A stretch of DNA of 64,000 nt from NAT127 sp034717695 (GCA_034717695.1 JAYELS010000055.1:60238-124237), one strand, 5' to 3'. Counted from the first letter of the stretch, positions 40,333-52,229 are shown. Notes: generated by a model from the sequence alone, not told the origin. Made by a program: numbers and translations.

Positions 40333-41553
40333 CTGAACGCGACCACCCTCATCCGGCACCTGTTGCCGATCCTGCTGCTGGCGGCGGGCCCCGTCCTCGG
40401 CGAGGCGACCGGGCAGTGGCCAGCCCTGAGCGTGCGGGGCTTCGGCACCCTGGGCCTGGCCCACAACAGCAACGACCAGGCGGGCTTCATTCGCGATGTC
40501 ACCCAGCCCCGGGGCCCGAAGGGGGATACCCGCTGGGATCTAGACTCGCGCCTGGGGCTGCAACTGGATCTCGACATCGGCAACAACCTCAGCGCCACCG
40601 TCCAGGGCATCAGCCGCTATAACCACGCCGGCAACTTCGACCCGGAGCTGGCCTGGGGCTTCGTCAAGTTCAGCCCCGACGACAGCCTGGACCTGCGCGC
40701 CGGCCGCCTCGGCTGGGACATCTACATGCTGGCGGACTCCCGGGACGTGGGTTACTCCTACCTCTGGGCAAGGCCCCCGGTGGAATACTACGGCCCCCTG
40801 CAGTTCTCCAAGATCAACGGCGCCGACCTGGTACTGCGCCACAGCCTGGGCAACGGCGTGCTGTGGGGCAAGCTGTTCGCCGGCCAGGCCACCGGCAAGT
40901 TGTCCCTGGACGCGCGCAATTCCGTGGATGTGGCGGGCACCGACCTGGCCGGCGGCCATATCAACTACGAGACCGGCCCCTGGCTGGCCCGCCTGGGCTA
41001 CACCCGGCTGGACCTGGAAGTGGACATCAACGGCCCCGTTGCGCCGCTGATGGACCTGCTGGCGCAGTTCCCCGAAGTGTTCGAGGCCATTTCGCCGGAG
41101 GATACTTATCACCTCTACTCCGTCGGCCTGGTGTTCGACGAGGGGCCCCTGCAGGCCCAGTTGATGCTCGGCTACCAGAAGAGCGAGCCCCCCGGCGTCC
41201 CCGATGCCAACCAGGGCTACGTCAGCGTCGCCTACCGGATGGGCCAGTGGACACCCTTCGCCACAGTCTCCTTCGCCAACGCCCGGTCGTCGGCGCGCAC
41301 CTCGGAGCTGCCCCCGGGCTTACCCCTCCCCGCGGGCATTGGCGACAGCTTCTCCGCCAACACCACCCCCGACCAGACCACCCTCAGCCTGGGGGCCCGC
41401 TACGACCTGTGGGAGAACATCGCCCTCAAGGTCCAGTACGACCACGTCAACGTGCGCCGCGACGGTCGCGGCTACATGCTGTGGCGCGAGCAGGACAGCG
41501 GCTGGGATGGCCGCGCCGGGGTATTCACCGCCACCCTGGACTTCGTGTTCTGA
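40333..41553 (+). CDS. Outer-membrane beta-barrel (porin-like) protein
   Basis: An exported barrel of about 406 residues: an N-terminal signal peptide (LIRHLLPILLLAAGPVLG) then alternating amphipathic strands (LSVRGFGTLGLAHNSN, RLGLQLDLDIGN, FVKFSPDDSLDLRAGRLGW) ending in the aromatic TATLDFVF typical of outer-membrane proteins. No ATG, GTG or TTG lies at the signal peptide; the best fit is CTG at 40333, five bases after AAGGGGG, while the nearest standard codon, GTG at 40279, lacks a Shine-Dalgarno and adds 18 residues. It is followed by a PstS-like gene with a TGATG overlap. Confidence 0.75.
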   Translation: MNATTLIRHLLPILLLAAGPVLGEATGQWPALSVRGFGTLGLAHNSNDQAGFIRDVTQPRGPKGDTRWDLDSRLGLQLDLDIGNNLSATVQGISRYNHAGNFDPELAWGFVKFSPDDSLDLRAGRLGWDIYMLADSRDVGYSYLWARPPVEYYGPLQFSKINGADLVLRHSLGNGVLWGKLFAGQATGKLSLDARNSVDVAGTDLAGGHINYETGPWLARLGYTRLDLEVDINGPVAPLMDLLAQFPEVFEAISPEDTYHLYSVGLVFDEGPLQAQLMLGYQKSEPPGVPDANQGYVSVAYRMGQWTPFATVSFANARSSARTSELPPGLPLPAGIGDSFSANTTPDQTTLSLGARYDLWENIALKVQYDHVNVRRDGRGYMLWREQDSGWDGRAGVFTATLDFVF

Positions 41554-42020
41554 TGGCCGCCCGGACGCTGCGCCACCTCATCCTACTTGCCGCCCTGGCC
41601 TGGGGCTGCCAGGCCCTGGCCGACGACGGCGCCGAGCTGGTGCTGGTGGTCCACCCCGACAGCGGCCTCACCACCCTGAGCCGGGACGAGGCCATCAATA
41701 TCTTCATGGGCCGCCACCGTCAGCTCCCCAGCGGCATCACCGCCCTGCCGGTGGACCTCGCCCCCGCCCGGGCGGAGTTCTACCAGCTGCTCACCGACAA
41801 GACCCTCGCCCAGATCAACTCCTACTGGGCGCGGCTGGTGTTCTCCGGGCGGGCCTCGCCACCGCGCCAGGCCCAGGACGCCGCCGAGGTGCTCGATATC
41901 GTCGCCAACAGCCGGGGCGCCATCGGCTATGTGCGCCGCCGGGATCTCAGCGCCGGGGTGCGGCCCCTGGTGGGCCTCGCCACCTGGCGCAACCTCCAGA
42001 CCGCCAGCACCGCACCCTGA
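41553..42020 (+). CDS. Short PstS-like periplasmic substrate-binding protein
   Basis: A 155-residue exported protein (signal peptide about 1-23, ALADDG). The mature part resembles one lobe of phosphate-binding proteins of the PstS type: LVLVVHPDSGLTTLSRDEAINIFMGR near the start and VLDIVANSRGAIGYVRR later, the latter matching the GAIGY segment of that family. It is about half the usual size and no ABC transporter is nearby, so sensing rather than uptake is likely. It sits between the barrel and a membrane diguanylate cyclase. Confidence 0.78.
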   Translation: MAARTLRHLILLAALAWGCQALADDGAELVLVVHPDSGLTTLSRDEAINIFMGRHRQLPSGITALPVDLAPARAEFYQLLTDKTLAQINSYWARLVFSGRASPPRQAQDAAEVLDIVANSRGAIGYVRRRDLSAGVRPLVGLATWRNLQTASTAP

Positions 42021-42044
42021 GGAACAGGCCGTGAGCGACGCCCC

Positions 42045-43610
42045 GTGAGCAACCCCATCCGCAGCCGGCTCGCCCTGCGCAGCACGGCCATCATCACCGC
42101 CCTGCTGCTGGGCCTCGGGCTGGTGGTGATCGCCATCACGGCCCCGGTGATCGCCCGCCAGGAAAGCGCCAGCCAGCACCGCCAGCTGGAGGGCCTCGTC
42201 AACACCGTGGAGCACACCGCGGCCATTGCCTCCTTCCTCGGTGACGACCAGCTGGCGGGGGAGATCCTCGACGGGCTGAGCAACAACGCCACCGTCTCAG
42301 GGGCGCTGATCCGCGCCGGCGAGCAGGTGCTGGCGAGTCGCGGCGACCTGGGGGGCGAGGAGACGGGCATCATCCGCCGCCCGCTGATGTCCCCCTTCAA
42401 CCGCGACGAACAGGTGGGGGAAGTCGTCCTGGCCTCCAACCAGGGGGTGATCCGCGAGCAGGTAAAGGCCGCCACCCTGCTGGCCTCGACCCTGTTGCTG
42501 CTGCTGGTGATCGCCCTGGGGCTATGCGTGATCGCGGTGGTGGTGCGGATGATCACCCGCCCCATCACCACCATTTCCAACCGCCTCCACGGCCTCAAGG
42601 TGGAGCTGGGGCAGAAGCTCGATATCCCCAACGGCAACGAGCAGGACGAAGTCGGGCGCCTGGTGCGGGACGTCAACGCCATGATCGACTACCTGGTGAA
42701 CCTGCTCAACTCGGAGAAGGCGCTGCGCCGCGAGAAGGAACTCAACGAGCGCAAGTTCCGCGCCATCTTCGAGAACGCCCAGTCGGCGATCTTCGTCACC
42801 GACAGCCAGGGGGTGCTGCTGTCCTCCAACCCCGCCTTCCTGCGGCTGTTCGACGTATCGCCCCAGCAGCTCGGCGGGCCCAATCCGCCGCTCCTGTTCG
42901 ACCTGGTGGGCGACCAGGCCGGGCCACTCCAGGCGCGCCTGCGCCAGTGCCTCGACAACAACCGCGGCACCACCGTGGAAGTCACCCTCGGCCAGCCAGG
43001 CCGCTGGCTGGAGCTGATCATGAATCCCGGCGGCGAGGGCACCGTCCAGGTCATCGCCAACGACATCACCGCCTTCAAGCACGCCACCTCCAAGGCGGAA
43101 CAGAAGGCCTGCACCGACGCCCTCACCGGCCTCGGCAACCGTCTCGGCTTCGAACAACGCATCCACAACCTGTTGGACGGCGACGCCAGGGGCGAGCCCT
43201 TCGCCCTCATCTACCTCGATCTCGACCGCTTCAAGGAGGTCAACGACAGCCACGGCCACCAGGCCGGGGACGCCGTGCTCATCAAGGTGGGGGAGATCCT
43301 CCGCGCCCTGGCCCGCAAGAGCGACTTCATCGCCCGCCTCGGCGGCGACGAATTCGTGCTGCTGCTGGAAGGGGTCGACCGGGAGGACGTCTGCACCCGC
43401 CTCGCCACGGAATTCCTCGCGGTGCTCGACCAGCCCCTCGCCCTCAACGACACCCTGTCCGTGTCCGTCGGCGCCAGCATCGGCATCGCCTTCGGTGAAA
43501 CCGGCGCCGTCAGCGCCGAGGCCATCATCGCCCAGGCCGACGAAGCCATGTACCGCGCCAAGGAACAGGGGCGCCATCGCTACTGTATCCATCGCCCGAG
43601 CGCCCACTAG
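42045..43610 (+). CDS. CHASE8-HAMP-PAS-GGDEF diguanylate cyclase
   Basis: A 521-residue inner-membrane enzyme. TM1 (about 12-34), a periplasmic CHASE8-like sensor (about 40-135; HTAAIASFLGDDQLAGEIL as in YfiN/TpbB), TM2 (about 143-168), HAMP, PAS (about 236-345) and a C-terminal GGDEF domain with an intact GGDEF at 433-437 and an I-site RKSD at 424-427 exactly five residues before it. It should make c-di-GMP and be product-inhibited. The start is GTG at 42045 with a weak ribosome binding site. It is the third gene of the operon. Confidence 0.88.
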   Translation: MSNPIRSRLALRSTAIITALLLGLGLVVIAITAPVIARQESASQHRQLEGLVNTVEHTAAIASFLGDDQLAGEILDGLSNNATVSGALIRAGEQVLASRGDLGGEETGIIRRPLMSPFNRDEQVGEVVLASNQGVIREQVKAATLLASTLLLLLVIALGLCVIAVVVRMITRPITTISNRLHGLKVELGQKLDIPNGNEQDEVGRLVRDVNAMIDYLVNLLNSEKALRREKELNERKFRAIFENAQSAIFVTDSQGVLLSSNPAFLRLFDVSPQQLGGPNPPLLFDLVGDQAGPLQARLRQCLDNNRGTTVEVTLGQPGRWLELIMNPGGEGTVQVIANDITAFKHATSKAEQKACTDALTGLGNRLGFEQRIHNLLDGDARGEPFALIYLDLDRFKEVNDSHGHQAGDAVLIKVGEILRALARKSDFIARLGGDEFVLLLEGVDREDVCTRLATEFLAVLDQPLALNDTLSVSVGASIGIAFGETGAVSAEAIIAQADEAMYRAKEQGRHRYCIHRPSAH

Positions 43611-43682
43611 CGAGGGCCAAGGCCACAACCAGGCCACCCCTCTTGGGGAGAGGGCCACCCCTGGCCGGACATCCCGCCACCC

Positions 43683-46547
43683 TCAAGCCGGCACCCTGCC
43701 GCAACGCAATTGCAGTTCCACCTCCGCCACCGGCAATGGGCGACTGAACAGATAGCCCTGGGCTTCGTCGCAACCCAGAGCCCGGAGCTCGGCCAGCTGG
43801 ACCGGGGTCTCGACGCCCTCGGCGAGGGTGGCGAGGCCGAGGCTGCGGGCTATGCTGACCACCGCCTGGACGATGGAGCGGTCGTTGTCGTCGAGGGCGG
43901 CGACGAAGGACTGATCGATCTTGAGTCTGTCCACCCGCAGCCGCTTGAGGTAGCTGAGTGATGAGTACCCGGTGCCGAAGTCATCGATGGCAAGGCGCAC
44001 CCCCAGGTCCCGCAGGACACCGATCTGTCCGACGATGCTGTCCGGGTCACCCATCGCCACCGACTCGGTGAGCTCCAGTTCGAGGTTGGCGGCGGGCAGG
44101 CCCGCCGTTGCCAGGGCATCCCGCACCAGGGGCACCAGGCCGTCCTGGCGGAACTGCACCAGGGACAGGTTCACCGCCACCACCAAATCCGGATGCCCCG
44201 CCGCCCGCCACTGGCTGGCCTGGCGAACGGCGGTGCGCAGCACCCACTCGCCGATGGCGACGATCTGGCCACTGCCCTCGGCAATGGGAATGAACTCCTG
44301 GGGACTGATCATGCCGAGCTCCGGGTGGCGCCAGCGCAAGAGTGCCTCGACCCCGACAATGCGGCCATCGGCGATACGCACCTGGGGCTGGTAATGAATG
44401 TCGAGCTGGTTGGCCTCGAGGGCGAAGCGCAGAGCGTTTTCCAGCAGCAGCACCCGGCTGGCACCCGCCTGCATCTCCCGGGAAAAGAACCGGTAGGTAT
44501 TGCGCCCCTCCTGCTTGGCCCGGTACATGGCGGCGTCGGCGCCACGCGCGAGGGTCTCGAGGTCATCGCCATCCCCGGGGTAAAGGGCGATGCCAATGGA
44601 GGCGGTAACCACCAGCGGGTAGTCCCTTATCAGGCAGGGTTTGCTCAGCTCGGCGAGCAGTTGCTCGGCCCGGTGGGCCGCCGCGCGGGCGTCGGTGAAG
44701 GGCAGCAGCAGGAGGAATTCGTCCCCACCCTGCCGCGACAGGGTGGCGCTGTCCCCCGTCACCAGAACCTGCAGGCGGCCGGCGATGTCCCGCAGCAATT
44801 CGTCCCCCACCTGGTGGCCCAGGGAGTCGTTGATGTTCTTGAACTGGTCGAGGTCGAGAAACAACAGCGCCAGCGGCTCGCCGGCGCGCTCCACCAGGTC
44901 CAGGGCCTGTTGGAAACGGGCGGCGAAGGCGGCCCGGTTGGGCAATCCGGTGAGCATGTCGAAATTGGCCAGCTCCTCGATGCGCCGCTCGCCGGCCCGC
45001 AACCGGGTGATGTCCTGCTTGATGGCCATGTAGTGGGTGACGTTGCCAAGCTCGTCGCGAATGGGGGAAATCAGCGCCGCCTCGATGTACTCGTCGCCAT
45101 CCTTGCGGCGATTGATGAACTCCCCCCGCCAGGGATGGCCATCCCGCAGCGTGCGCCACAGGTCCCGGTAGGTTTCCGGCGGCGTATTGCCCGACTGGAG
45201 CAGACGGGGGTTGGCGCCCATCACCTCATCGACGGCATAGCCGGTGCTGTCGGTAAAGGCCGGGTTGGCAAATTCGATGCGGCCATCCAGGTCGGTGATC
45301 AGGATGACCGAGGGGCTTTGCTCCACGGCGTGCATCAGTTTGCGCAGGGTGTCCTGGTCCCGCACCCGTCGGCTGATGTCGCGGGCGAGGGCAACGTAAT
45401 GGCCACCGGCGCTGCCGGGTACCCTGGCGATCGACAGTTCAAACCAGTGACGTCCGTCGGCGAGATCGAGGGCATAGGGCTGACTCTGGGCGTAGCCGTT
45501 GACGCCGGCCTCGGCAAGGGCGGTGGTGGCAATGCGCGCCGGCTCCTCTGGGAGGGTGTCGACGATACGCTTGCCCACCAAGTCCTCGAATGGGACGGCG
45601 AGCAGTTCCTGGCGCAGGGCGTGAACGCCGAGAAAACGCCCCTCGCCATCCACCTCGAAGATGAGGTCGGGAATGGCGTTGACCAGGGCCTGCAGATGCC
45701 GTTCGGACTGCTCCAGGGCCCGGTATGGCGCGGCGATGGCCTCGACGAATACCGCCCGGTAGAGCAGCAGATAGCCCGCCACCTTGTAGACATGGCCCAA
45801 CAGGTTGAAGTAGTCGGTGTGGTGGCGATACAGGCTGAAGAACACCTCACTTAACGCCATCACCGACACCGCGGCGAACAACAGCCGGGTGTCGAACTGG
45901 CCCATGGGGCGGAAACGGGGGATCAGCAGCAGGGCGGTGACCACATGGAGTGCAATCACCCCCAGCTCCGCCAGCACCTTGAAACGGGTGAGCCCTTCAC
46001 CCTCCACGAAGGTGCGCGGCACCAGTTGGGGAAACCCGAGGAAGATCACGTGGAGTACCAGCACCAGTGCCAGCGTCGCCGCCATCAGCACCTGGCGCGG
46101 GGCGGCACGGGGCGGGGCGGACAGCGCCCTGGCATCGGGCAGCACCACCACCAGCAGCAGGGTGAGCGCCACCAGGTAGCGGGCTGCCAGCCAGAAGTTG
46201 ATACCCTTTTCCACCGAGTTGGCGGTGATGTAATCCGGCATCCCGGCGTAGGACAGGGTGTGGGAAAAGTCGAGCAGGGCAACACCGAGAAAACCGCAGG
46301 CCAGGAGCAACACGGTGCGGTTGGGCCTCAGGGCATGGGTGTTCCAACCCACCGCGAAGATCAGCACCGAGACCGCCACCGCGGTGATCTCCAGCACATT
46401 GTGCCAGACCAGAAAATGGGGAACGGGGGGCAGGACAAGCACCCTGTCGGCAAGCCAGAAGGCAGCGACAAGGAGGGTGAGCAGCACCACCAGCCTGGGC
46501 ACGAACCACATTTCCCGGGCGTTTGGCGCCCCCTGATTCCGATGCAT
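43683..46547 (-). CDS. MASE3-PAS-PAS-GGDEF-EAL sensor protein
   Basis: A 954-residue membrane protein. The N-terminal 265 residues hold about seven to eight helices of the MASE3 sensor type (FLGVALLDFSHTLSYAGMPDY, FFSLYRHHTDYFNLLGHVYKV). Two PAS domains follow (about 280-400 and 405-520), then a GGDEF domain with an intact GGDEF but no RxxD I-site, and an EAL domain with GVEALLRWRHPE, LELTESVAM, AIDDFGTGYSSLSYL, LKIDQSF and TLAEGVET. Both activities look possible. It is convergent with the CHASE8 cyclase operon. Confidence 0.92.
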   Translation of the reverse strand: MHRNQGAPNAREMWFVPRLVVLLTLLVAAFWLADRVLVLPPVPHFLVWHNVLEITAVAVSVLIFAVGWNTHALRPNRTVLLLACGFLGVALLDFSHTLSYAGMPDYITANSVEKGINFWLAARYLVALTLLLVVVLPDARALSAPPRAAPRQVLMAATLALVLVLHVIFLGFPQLVPRTFVEGEGLTRFKVLAELGVIALHVVTALLLIPRFRPMGQFDTRLLFAAVSVMALSEVFFSLYRHHTDYFNLLGHVYKVAGYLLLYRAVFVEAIAAPYRALEQSERHLQALVNAIPDLIFEVDGEGRFLGVHALRQELLAVPFEDLVGKRIVDTLPEEPARIATTALAEAGVNGYAQSQPYALDLADGRHWFELSIARVPGSAGGHYVALARDISRRVRDQDTLRKLMHAVEQSPSVILITDLDGRIEFANPAFTDSTGYAVDEVMGANPRLLQSGNTPPETYRDLWRTLRDGHPWRGEFINRRKDGDEYIEAALISPIRDELGNVTHYMAIKQDITRLRAGERRIEELANFDMLTGLPNRAAFAARFQQALDLVERAGEPLALLFLDLDQFKNINDSLGHQVGDELLRDIAGRLQVLVTGDSATLSRQGGDEFLLLLPFTDARAAAHRAEQLLAELSKPCLIRDYPLVVTASIGIALYPGDGDDLETLARGADAAMYRAKQEGRNTYRFFSREMQAGASRVLLLENALRFALEANQLDIHYQPQVRIADGRIVGVEALLRWRHPELGMISPQEFIPIAEGSGQIVAIGEWVLRTAVRQASQWRAAGHPDLVVAVNLSLVQFRQDGLVPLVRDALATAGLPAANLELELTESVAMGDPDSIVGQIGVLRDLGVRLAIDDFGTGYSSLSYLKRLRVDRLKIDQSFVAALDDNDRSIVQAVVSIARSLGLATLAEGVETPVQLAELRALGCDEAQGYLFSRPLPVAEVELQLRCGRVPA

Positions 46548-46657
46548 GAGTGTTGTCCCTGCGATTCCCCACTGGGAGGAAATTCACCCGTTTTTATAAC
46601 AACAATGAAAGTAGGGTTTTTGCCCGGGGGTTGTCAATGCCGGCAATCGCCGGGCCC

Positions 46658-46690
46658 AAAAAAGGCGGGGCCCCGAGGGGCACCGCCTTG
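46658..46690 (-). terminator. Intrinsic terminator downstream of the P450 gene
   Basis: AAGGCGGGGCCCC and GGGCACCGCCTT form a long GC-rich stem; on the minus strand the hairpin is followed by a run of T (the AAAAAA at 46658-46663). It lies about 20 bases after the P450 stop and is correctly oriented for it. Confidence 0.75.
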
Positions 46691-46711
46691 GTCGCCACCG
46701 GTGTGCGCCGC

Positions 46712-48004
46712 TCAGTCGTGCACCACATGTATCGCCCTCGGCCCCCGCAGGGTGATACCGACGATGCGGGCCGGGGGCTGACTGGGGTCGTAGCGCAGGT
46801 TCGGCATATGGTCGAGCACCGCGTTCAGGGCCGATTCCATCTCCAGCTTGGCGATGGCGAGGCCGAGGCAGGTGTGGGCGCCAAAGCCGAAGGACAGTAT
46901 GGGTTTCAAGGGGCGGTCGATGTCGAAGGTCTCGCCATTGGCAAAGGCCGCCTCATCCCGGTTGGCGGCGCCGTTGGCGAGGGAGATGGCCGCGCCCTTG
47001 GGGATGGTGACGCCGCCGATCTCCACGTCCCGGGATGCCTCCCGGGCGAGGAAGGCCGACACCGGCTCGTAGCGCAGGGATTCGTTGATGGCCTTGCCCA
47101 CCAGCTTGCGGTCGGCGCGGATGCGCGCGAGCAGTTCCGGGCGGTCGAGCAGCAGCACCATCATGTTGGCGAAGGAGCGGGTGGTGGTTTCCGCCGCCGC
47201 CGGCAGCAGCATGCGGATGATGTTGGTGATCTTGTGATCGTCGAGGTTGGCGCCGTTGGCGTCCGCCTGCAGCAGGTGGCCCATCAGATCGCCACCGGCG
47301 AAGTTGCCGCTGGCGCGGCGGGCGGCGACGATCGGGCGCACATGGTCGTACAGGTCCTGGGCGGCCTGGAAGGCGGCGGCCATGGATGCCTTGGCCTTTT
47401 CCGGGTCGGGCTGGGGGCCGGCGAGGATGCGCAACGCCCAGCCGGCGAATTGCTCGATGGCCGCCGGGTCGTTGGGGAACCCCATCAGGGCATAGATCAC
47501 CCGCACCGGAAAGTGCAGGGCAAAGTCGTTCACCAGGTCGCAGCCCTTGCGGCAGGCCAGGGGCTTGACGAACTCGTCGACGATCACCGGGCCGATCATG
47601 GTGTCGTGCCAGTGCTTGACGTTGCCGGGGGTGAAGGCCCCCTGCAGGGTGCCCCGCAGGCTGCGGTGGGCCTCGCCATCGAGGGCGGTGAGCATGGCGT
47701 CCTCGAGGAAGGCGCCGAGGCCGTCCATCAGCAGGCCGCTGGTGAAGGTTTCCGGGTCCTTGAGGATGCGCATGTTGTCCTCGTAGCGGAAGGTGGTGAA
47801 CACCTGGCGGCCCTTGTTGGCGTAGTCCGCCTGGGAGGGCACGCCGAAGTGGGCGAGGATATCCCCCGCCATCACCGGGGTGGTCTCCCGCAATTCCCGA
47901 AAGAGGGGATAGGGGTCGTCACCCTGGGCGCCCGAGAACACATCGGACACGGCGGCAAAGTCGCTGGCCATGGTGGGGGCGGACGGGCGGGAGTCGGAGT
48001 TCAT
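46712..48004 (-). CDS. Cytochrome P450
   Basis: A 430-residue soluble bacterial P450. The haem-thiolate loop FGFGAHTCLG carries the ligand Cys, the K-helix ExxR is in ESLRYEP, and the I-helix reads LPAAAETTTR with the Glu-Thr pair used in oxygen activation. Substrate and CYP family cannot be decided. No ferredoxin or ferredoxin reductase gene is adjacent, so electrons must come from elsewhere. It lies 38 bases after fumC in reverse orientation order (fumC stop to the right, same strand) and has its own terminator. Confidence 0.93.
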   Translation of the reverse strand: MNSDSRPSAPTMASDFAAVSDVFSGAQGDDPYPLFRELRETTPVMAGDILAHFGVPSQADYANKGRQVFTTFRYEDNMRILKDPETFTSGLLMDGLGAFLEDAMLTALDGEAHRSLRGTLQGAFTPGNVKHWHDTMIGPVIVDEFVKPLACRKGCDLVNDFALHFPVRVIYALMGFPNDPAAIEQFAGWALRILAGPQPDPEKAKASMAAAFQAAQDLYDHVRPIVAARRASGNFAGGDLMGHLLQADANGANLDDHKITNIIRMLLPAAAETTTRSFANMMVLLLDRPELLARIRADRKLVGKAINESLRYEPVSAFLAREASRDVEIGGVTIPKGAAISLANGAANRDEAAFANGETFDIDRPLKPILSFGFGAHTCLGLAIAKLEMESALNAVLDHMPNLRYDPSQPPARIVGITLRGPRAIHVVHD

Positions 48005-48042
48005 GGCAAGATCCTGCGGGTTGGCGAAAATTAAGCGGGTGA

Positions 48043-49425
48043 TTAACCGCCGGGATGATTGCCAGTGAGCCTTTTCGGGTCAAGGAGTTTTTCCAGCTCG
48101 GCCCTGGACAGATCGGTCATTTCGTCAGCCACGTCGAGGATCGGCCGCCCCTGCCGGTAGGCGGCCTTGGCGATCTCGGCGGCCTTGAGGTAGCCGATCA
48201 CCGGGTTCAGGGCGGTGATCAGGATGGGGTTCCGGGCCAGGGCGCGGTCGATCACCTCGCGGTTGACGGTGAAGCCGGCGATGGCCCGGTCGGCGAGGGC
48301 GCCACTGGCGCTGGCGAGCAGGTCGATGCTGCGCAGCAGGTTGTGGGCGATCAGCGGCAGCATCACGTTGAGCTGGAAGTTGCCGGACTGGCCGGCGATG
48401 GCCACGGTGGCATCGTTGCCCATCACCTGGGCGGCCACCATGGCCACCGCCTCGGGGATCACCGGATTGACCTTGCCGGGCATGATGCTGCTGCCCGGCT
48501 GCAGGGCCGGCAGGGCGATCTCGCCGAGGCCGGCGAGGGGCCCGCTGTTCATCCAGCGCAGGTCGTTGGCGATCTTCATCAGGCTCACCGCCACCCCCCG
48601 CAGCTGGCCGGAGAGTTCCACCGCCGTATCCTGGCTCGCCAGGGCGGCGAACAGGTTGGCGGCGGGGACGAAGTCCTCGCCGCTGAGGGCGCTGACCTCC
48701 GCCGCGAAGCGCCGGGGGAAGTCCGCATGGGCGTTGACCCCGGTACCCACCGCCGTGCCCCCCTGGGCCAGTTCCCCGAGGCGCGGCAGAACCCCTTCCA
48801 GGCGAGCGATGCCAGCGCGCACCTGGGCGGACCAGCCGGACAGCTCCTGCCCAAGGGTCAGGGGCATGGCATCCATCAGGTGGGTGCGCCCGGTCTTGGC
48901 CACTGCCGCCAGTTCGTCGCCGCGGCGGTCGATGGTGTCGGCCAGGTGGCCCAGGGCGGGGAGCAGTTCGCGGCGCAGGGCGAGCCGGGCGGAGAGGTGG
49001 ATGGCGGTGGGGATGACATCGTTGCTGCTCTGGCCGAGGTTGACGTGGTCGTTGGGGCTGACCGGCAGGCCGAGCTCGCGGCTAGCCAGGGTGGCGATCA
49101 CCTCGTTGACGTTCATGTTGGTGCTGGTGCCGGAGCCGGTCTGGAACACATCCACCGGGAACTGGTCGGCGAACTCCCCGGCCCGCACCCGCCGCGCCGC
49201 CCGCTGGATGGCGCGGGCGCGGGGCTCGTCCAGCAGCCCCAGCTGCCGGTTGACCCCGGCCGCGGCCTCCTTCACCAGCGCCACGGCGGCGATGAAGGCC
49301 GCCGGCATGGGGGTGCCGCCCAGGGCGAAATTGTCCAGCGCCCGCTGGGTCTGGGCCTGGTAGAGGGCGTCGGCGGGGACCCTGACGATCCCCAGGCTGT
49401 CGGATTCTTCGCGGTAGTTGACCAT
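48043..49425 (-). CDS. fumC: Fumarate hydratase class II
   Basis: A 460-residue class II fumarase of the TCA cycle. Signature motifs are FQTGSGTSTNMNVNEV, HVNLGQSSNDVIPTAIH, AKTGRTHLMDA and the superfamily loop GSSIMPGKVNP with the catalytic Ser. It needs no iron-sulfur cluster and so resists oxidants. The start is the ATG at 49425; a longer open frame runs upstream across the divergent tex promoter and is not used. Confidence 0.96.
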   Translation of the reverse strand: MVNYREESDSLGIVRVPADALYQAQTQRALDNFALGGTPMPAAFIAAVALVKEAAAGVNRQLGLLDEPRARAIQRAARRVRAGEFADQFPVDVFQTGSGTSTNMNVNEVIATLASRELGLPVSPNDHVNLGQSSNDVIPTAIHLSARLALRRELLPALGHLADTIDRRGDELAAVAKTGRTHLMDAMPLTLGQELSGWSAQVRAGIARLEGVLPRLGELAQGGTAVGTGVNAHADFPRRFAAEVSALSGEDFVPAANLFAALASQDTAVELSGQLRGVAVSLMKIANDLRWMNSGPLAGLGEIALPALQPGSSIMPGKVNPVIPEAVAMVAAQVMGNDATVAIAGQSGNFQLNVMLPLIAHNLLRSIDLLASASGALADRAIAGFTVNREVIDRALARNPILITALNPVIGYLKAAEIAKAAYRQGRPILDVADEMTDLSRAELEKLLDPKRLTGNHPGG

Positions 49426-49582
49426 GGCGTGGGCTCCGCTGTGGATGTCGGCTTTCAGGTTGCACGTTCCCGGCAAAAAAGGCCAGCATCCCCGGGCCCT
49501 GCCAGCCGGGGACAGGTGCGGCGTGAAACCTGAAACCCAATCCGCCATAATCCGCGACCCATTGCACAACCCGAGCCTGTCC

Positions 49583-51913
<2,331 letters not shown>

Positions 51914-51930
51914 CCCCAGAGGAATCACCG

Positions 51931-52209
51931 ATGCCCGCCCTGGAAAATATCGGCTATGTCGCCGCGCTGCTGACCACGGTGTCGTTCCTGCCCCAGGCGG
52001 TGCTGACCCTGCGCACCCGGGACACGGCGGGCATCTCGTTCTTCATGTACCTGCTGTTCACCCTCGGCGTAGCCTGCTGGCTGGTGTACGGGCTGGTGAT
52101 TGCCGACCTGGCCATTATCCTCGCCAATGGGGTGACCCTGCTGCTCGCCGCCAATATCCTCGCGGTGAAGGTGCGCAACCTGCGGGGCGGTCGGGATCGC
52201 CGCTCCTGA
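51931..52209 (+). CDS. SemiSWEET (MtN3/PQ-loop) transporter
   Basis: A 92-residue three-helix membrane protein with the PQ motif in TVSFLPQAVLTLRTRDTAGISFFMYLLF and a conserved NGVTLLLA segment in the third helix. SemiSWEETs dimerise to form facilitative sugar channels. AGAGGAAT precedes the ATG, which lies 18 bases after the tex stop, so it may be co-transcribed with tex. Confidence 0.9.
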   Translation: MPALENIGYVAALLTTVSFLPQAVLTLRTRDTAGISFFMYLLFTLGVACWLVYGLVIADLAIILANGVTLLLAANILAVKVRNLRGGRDRRS

Positions 52210-52229
52210 ATTTCCCGGGAGAATCAACC

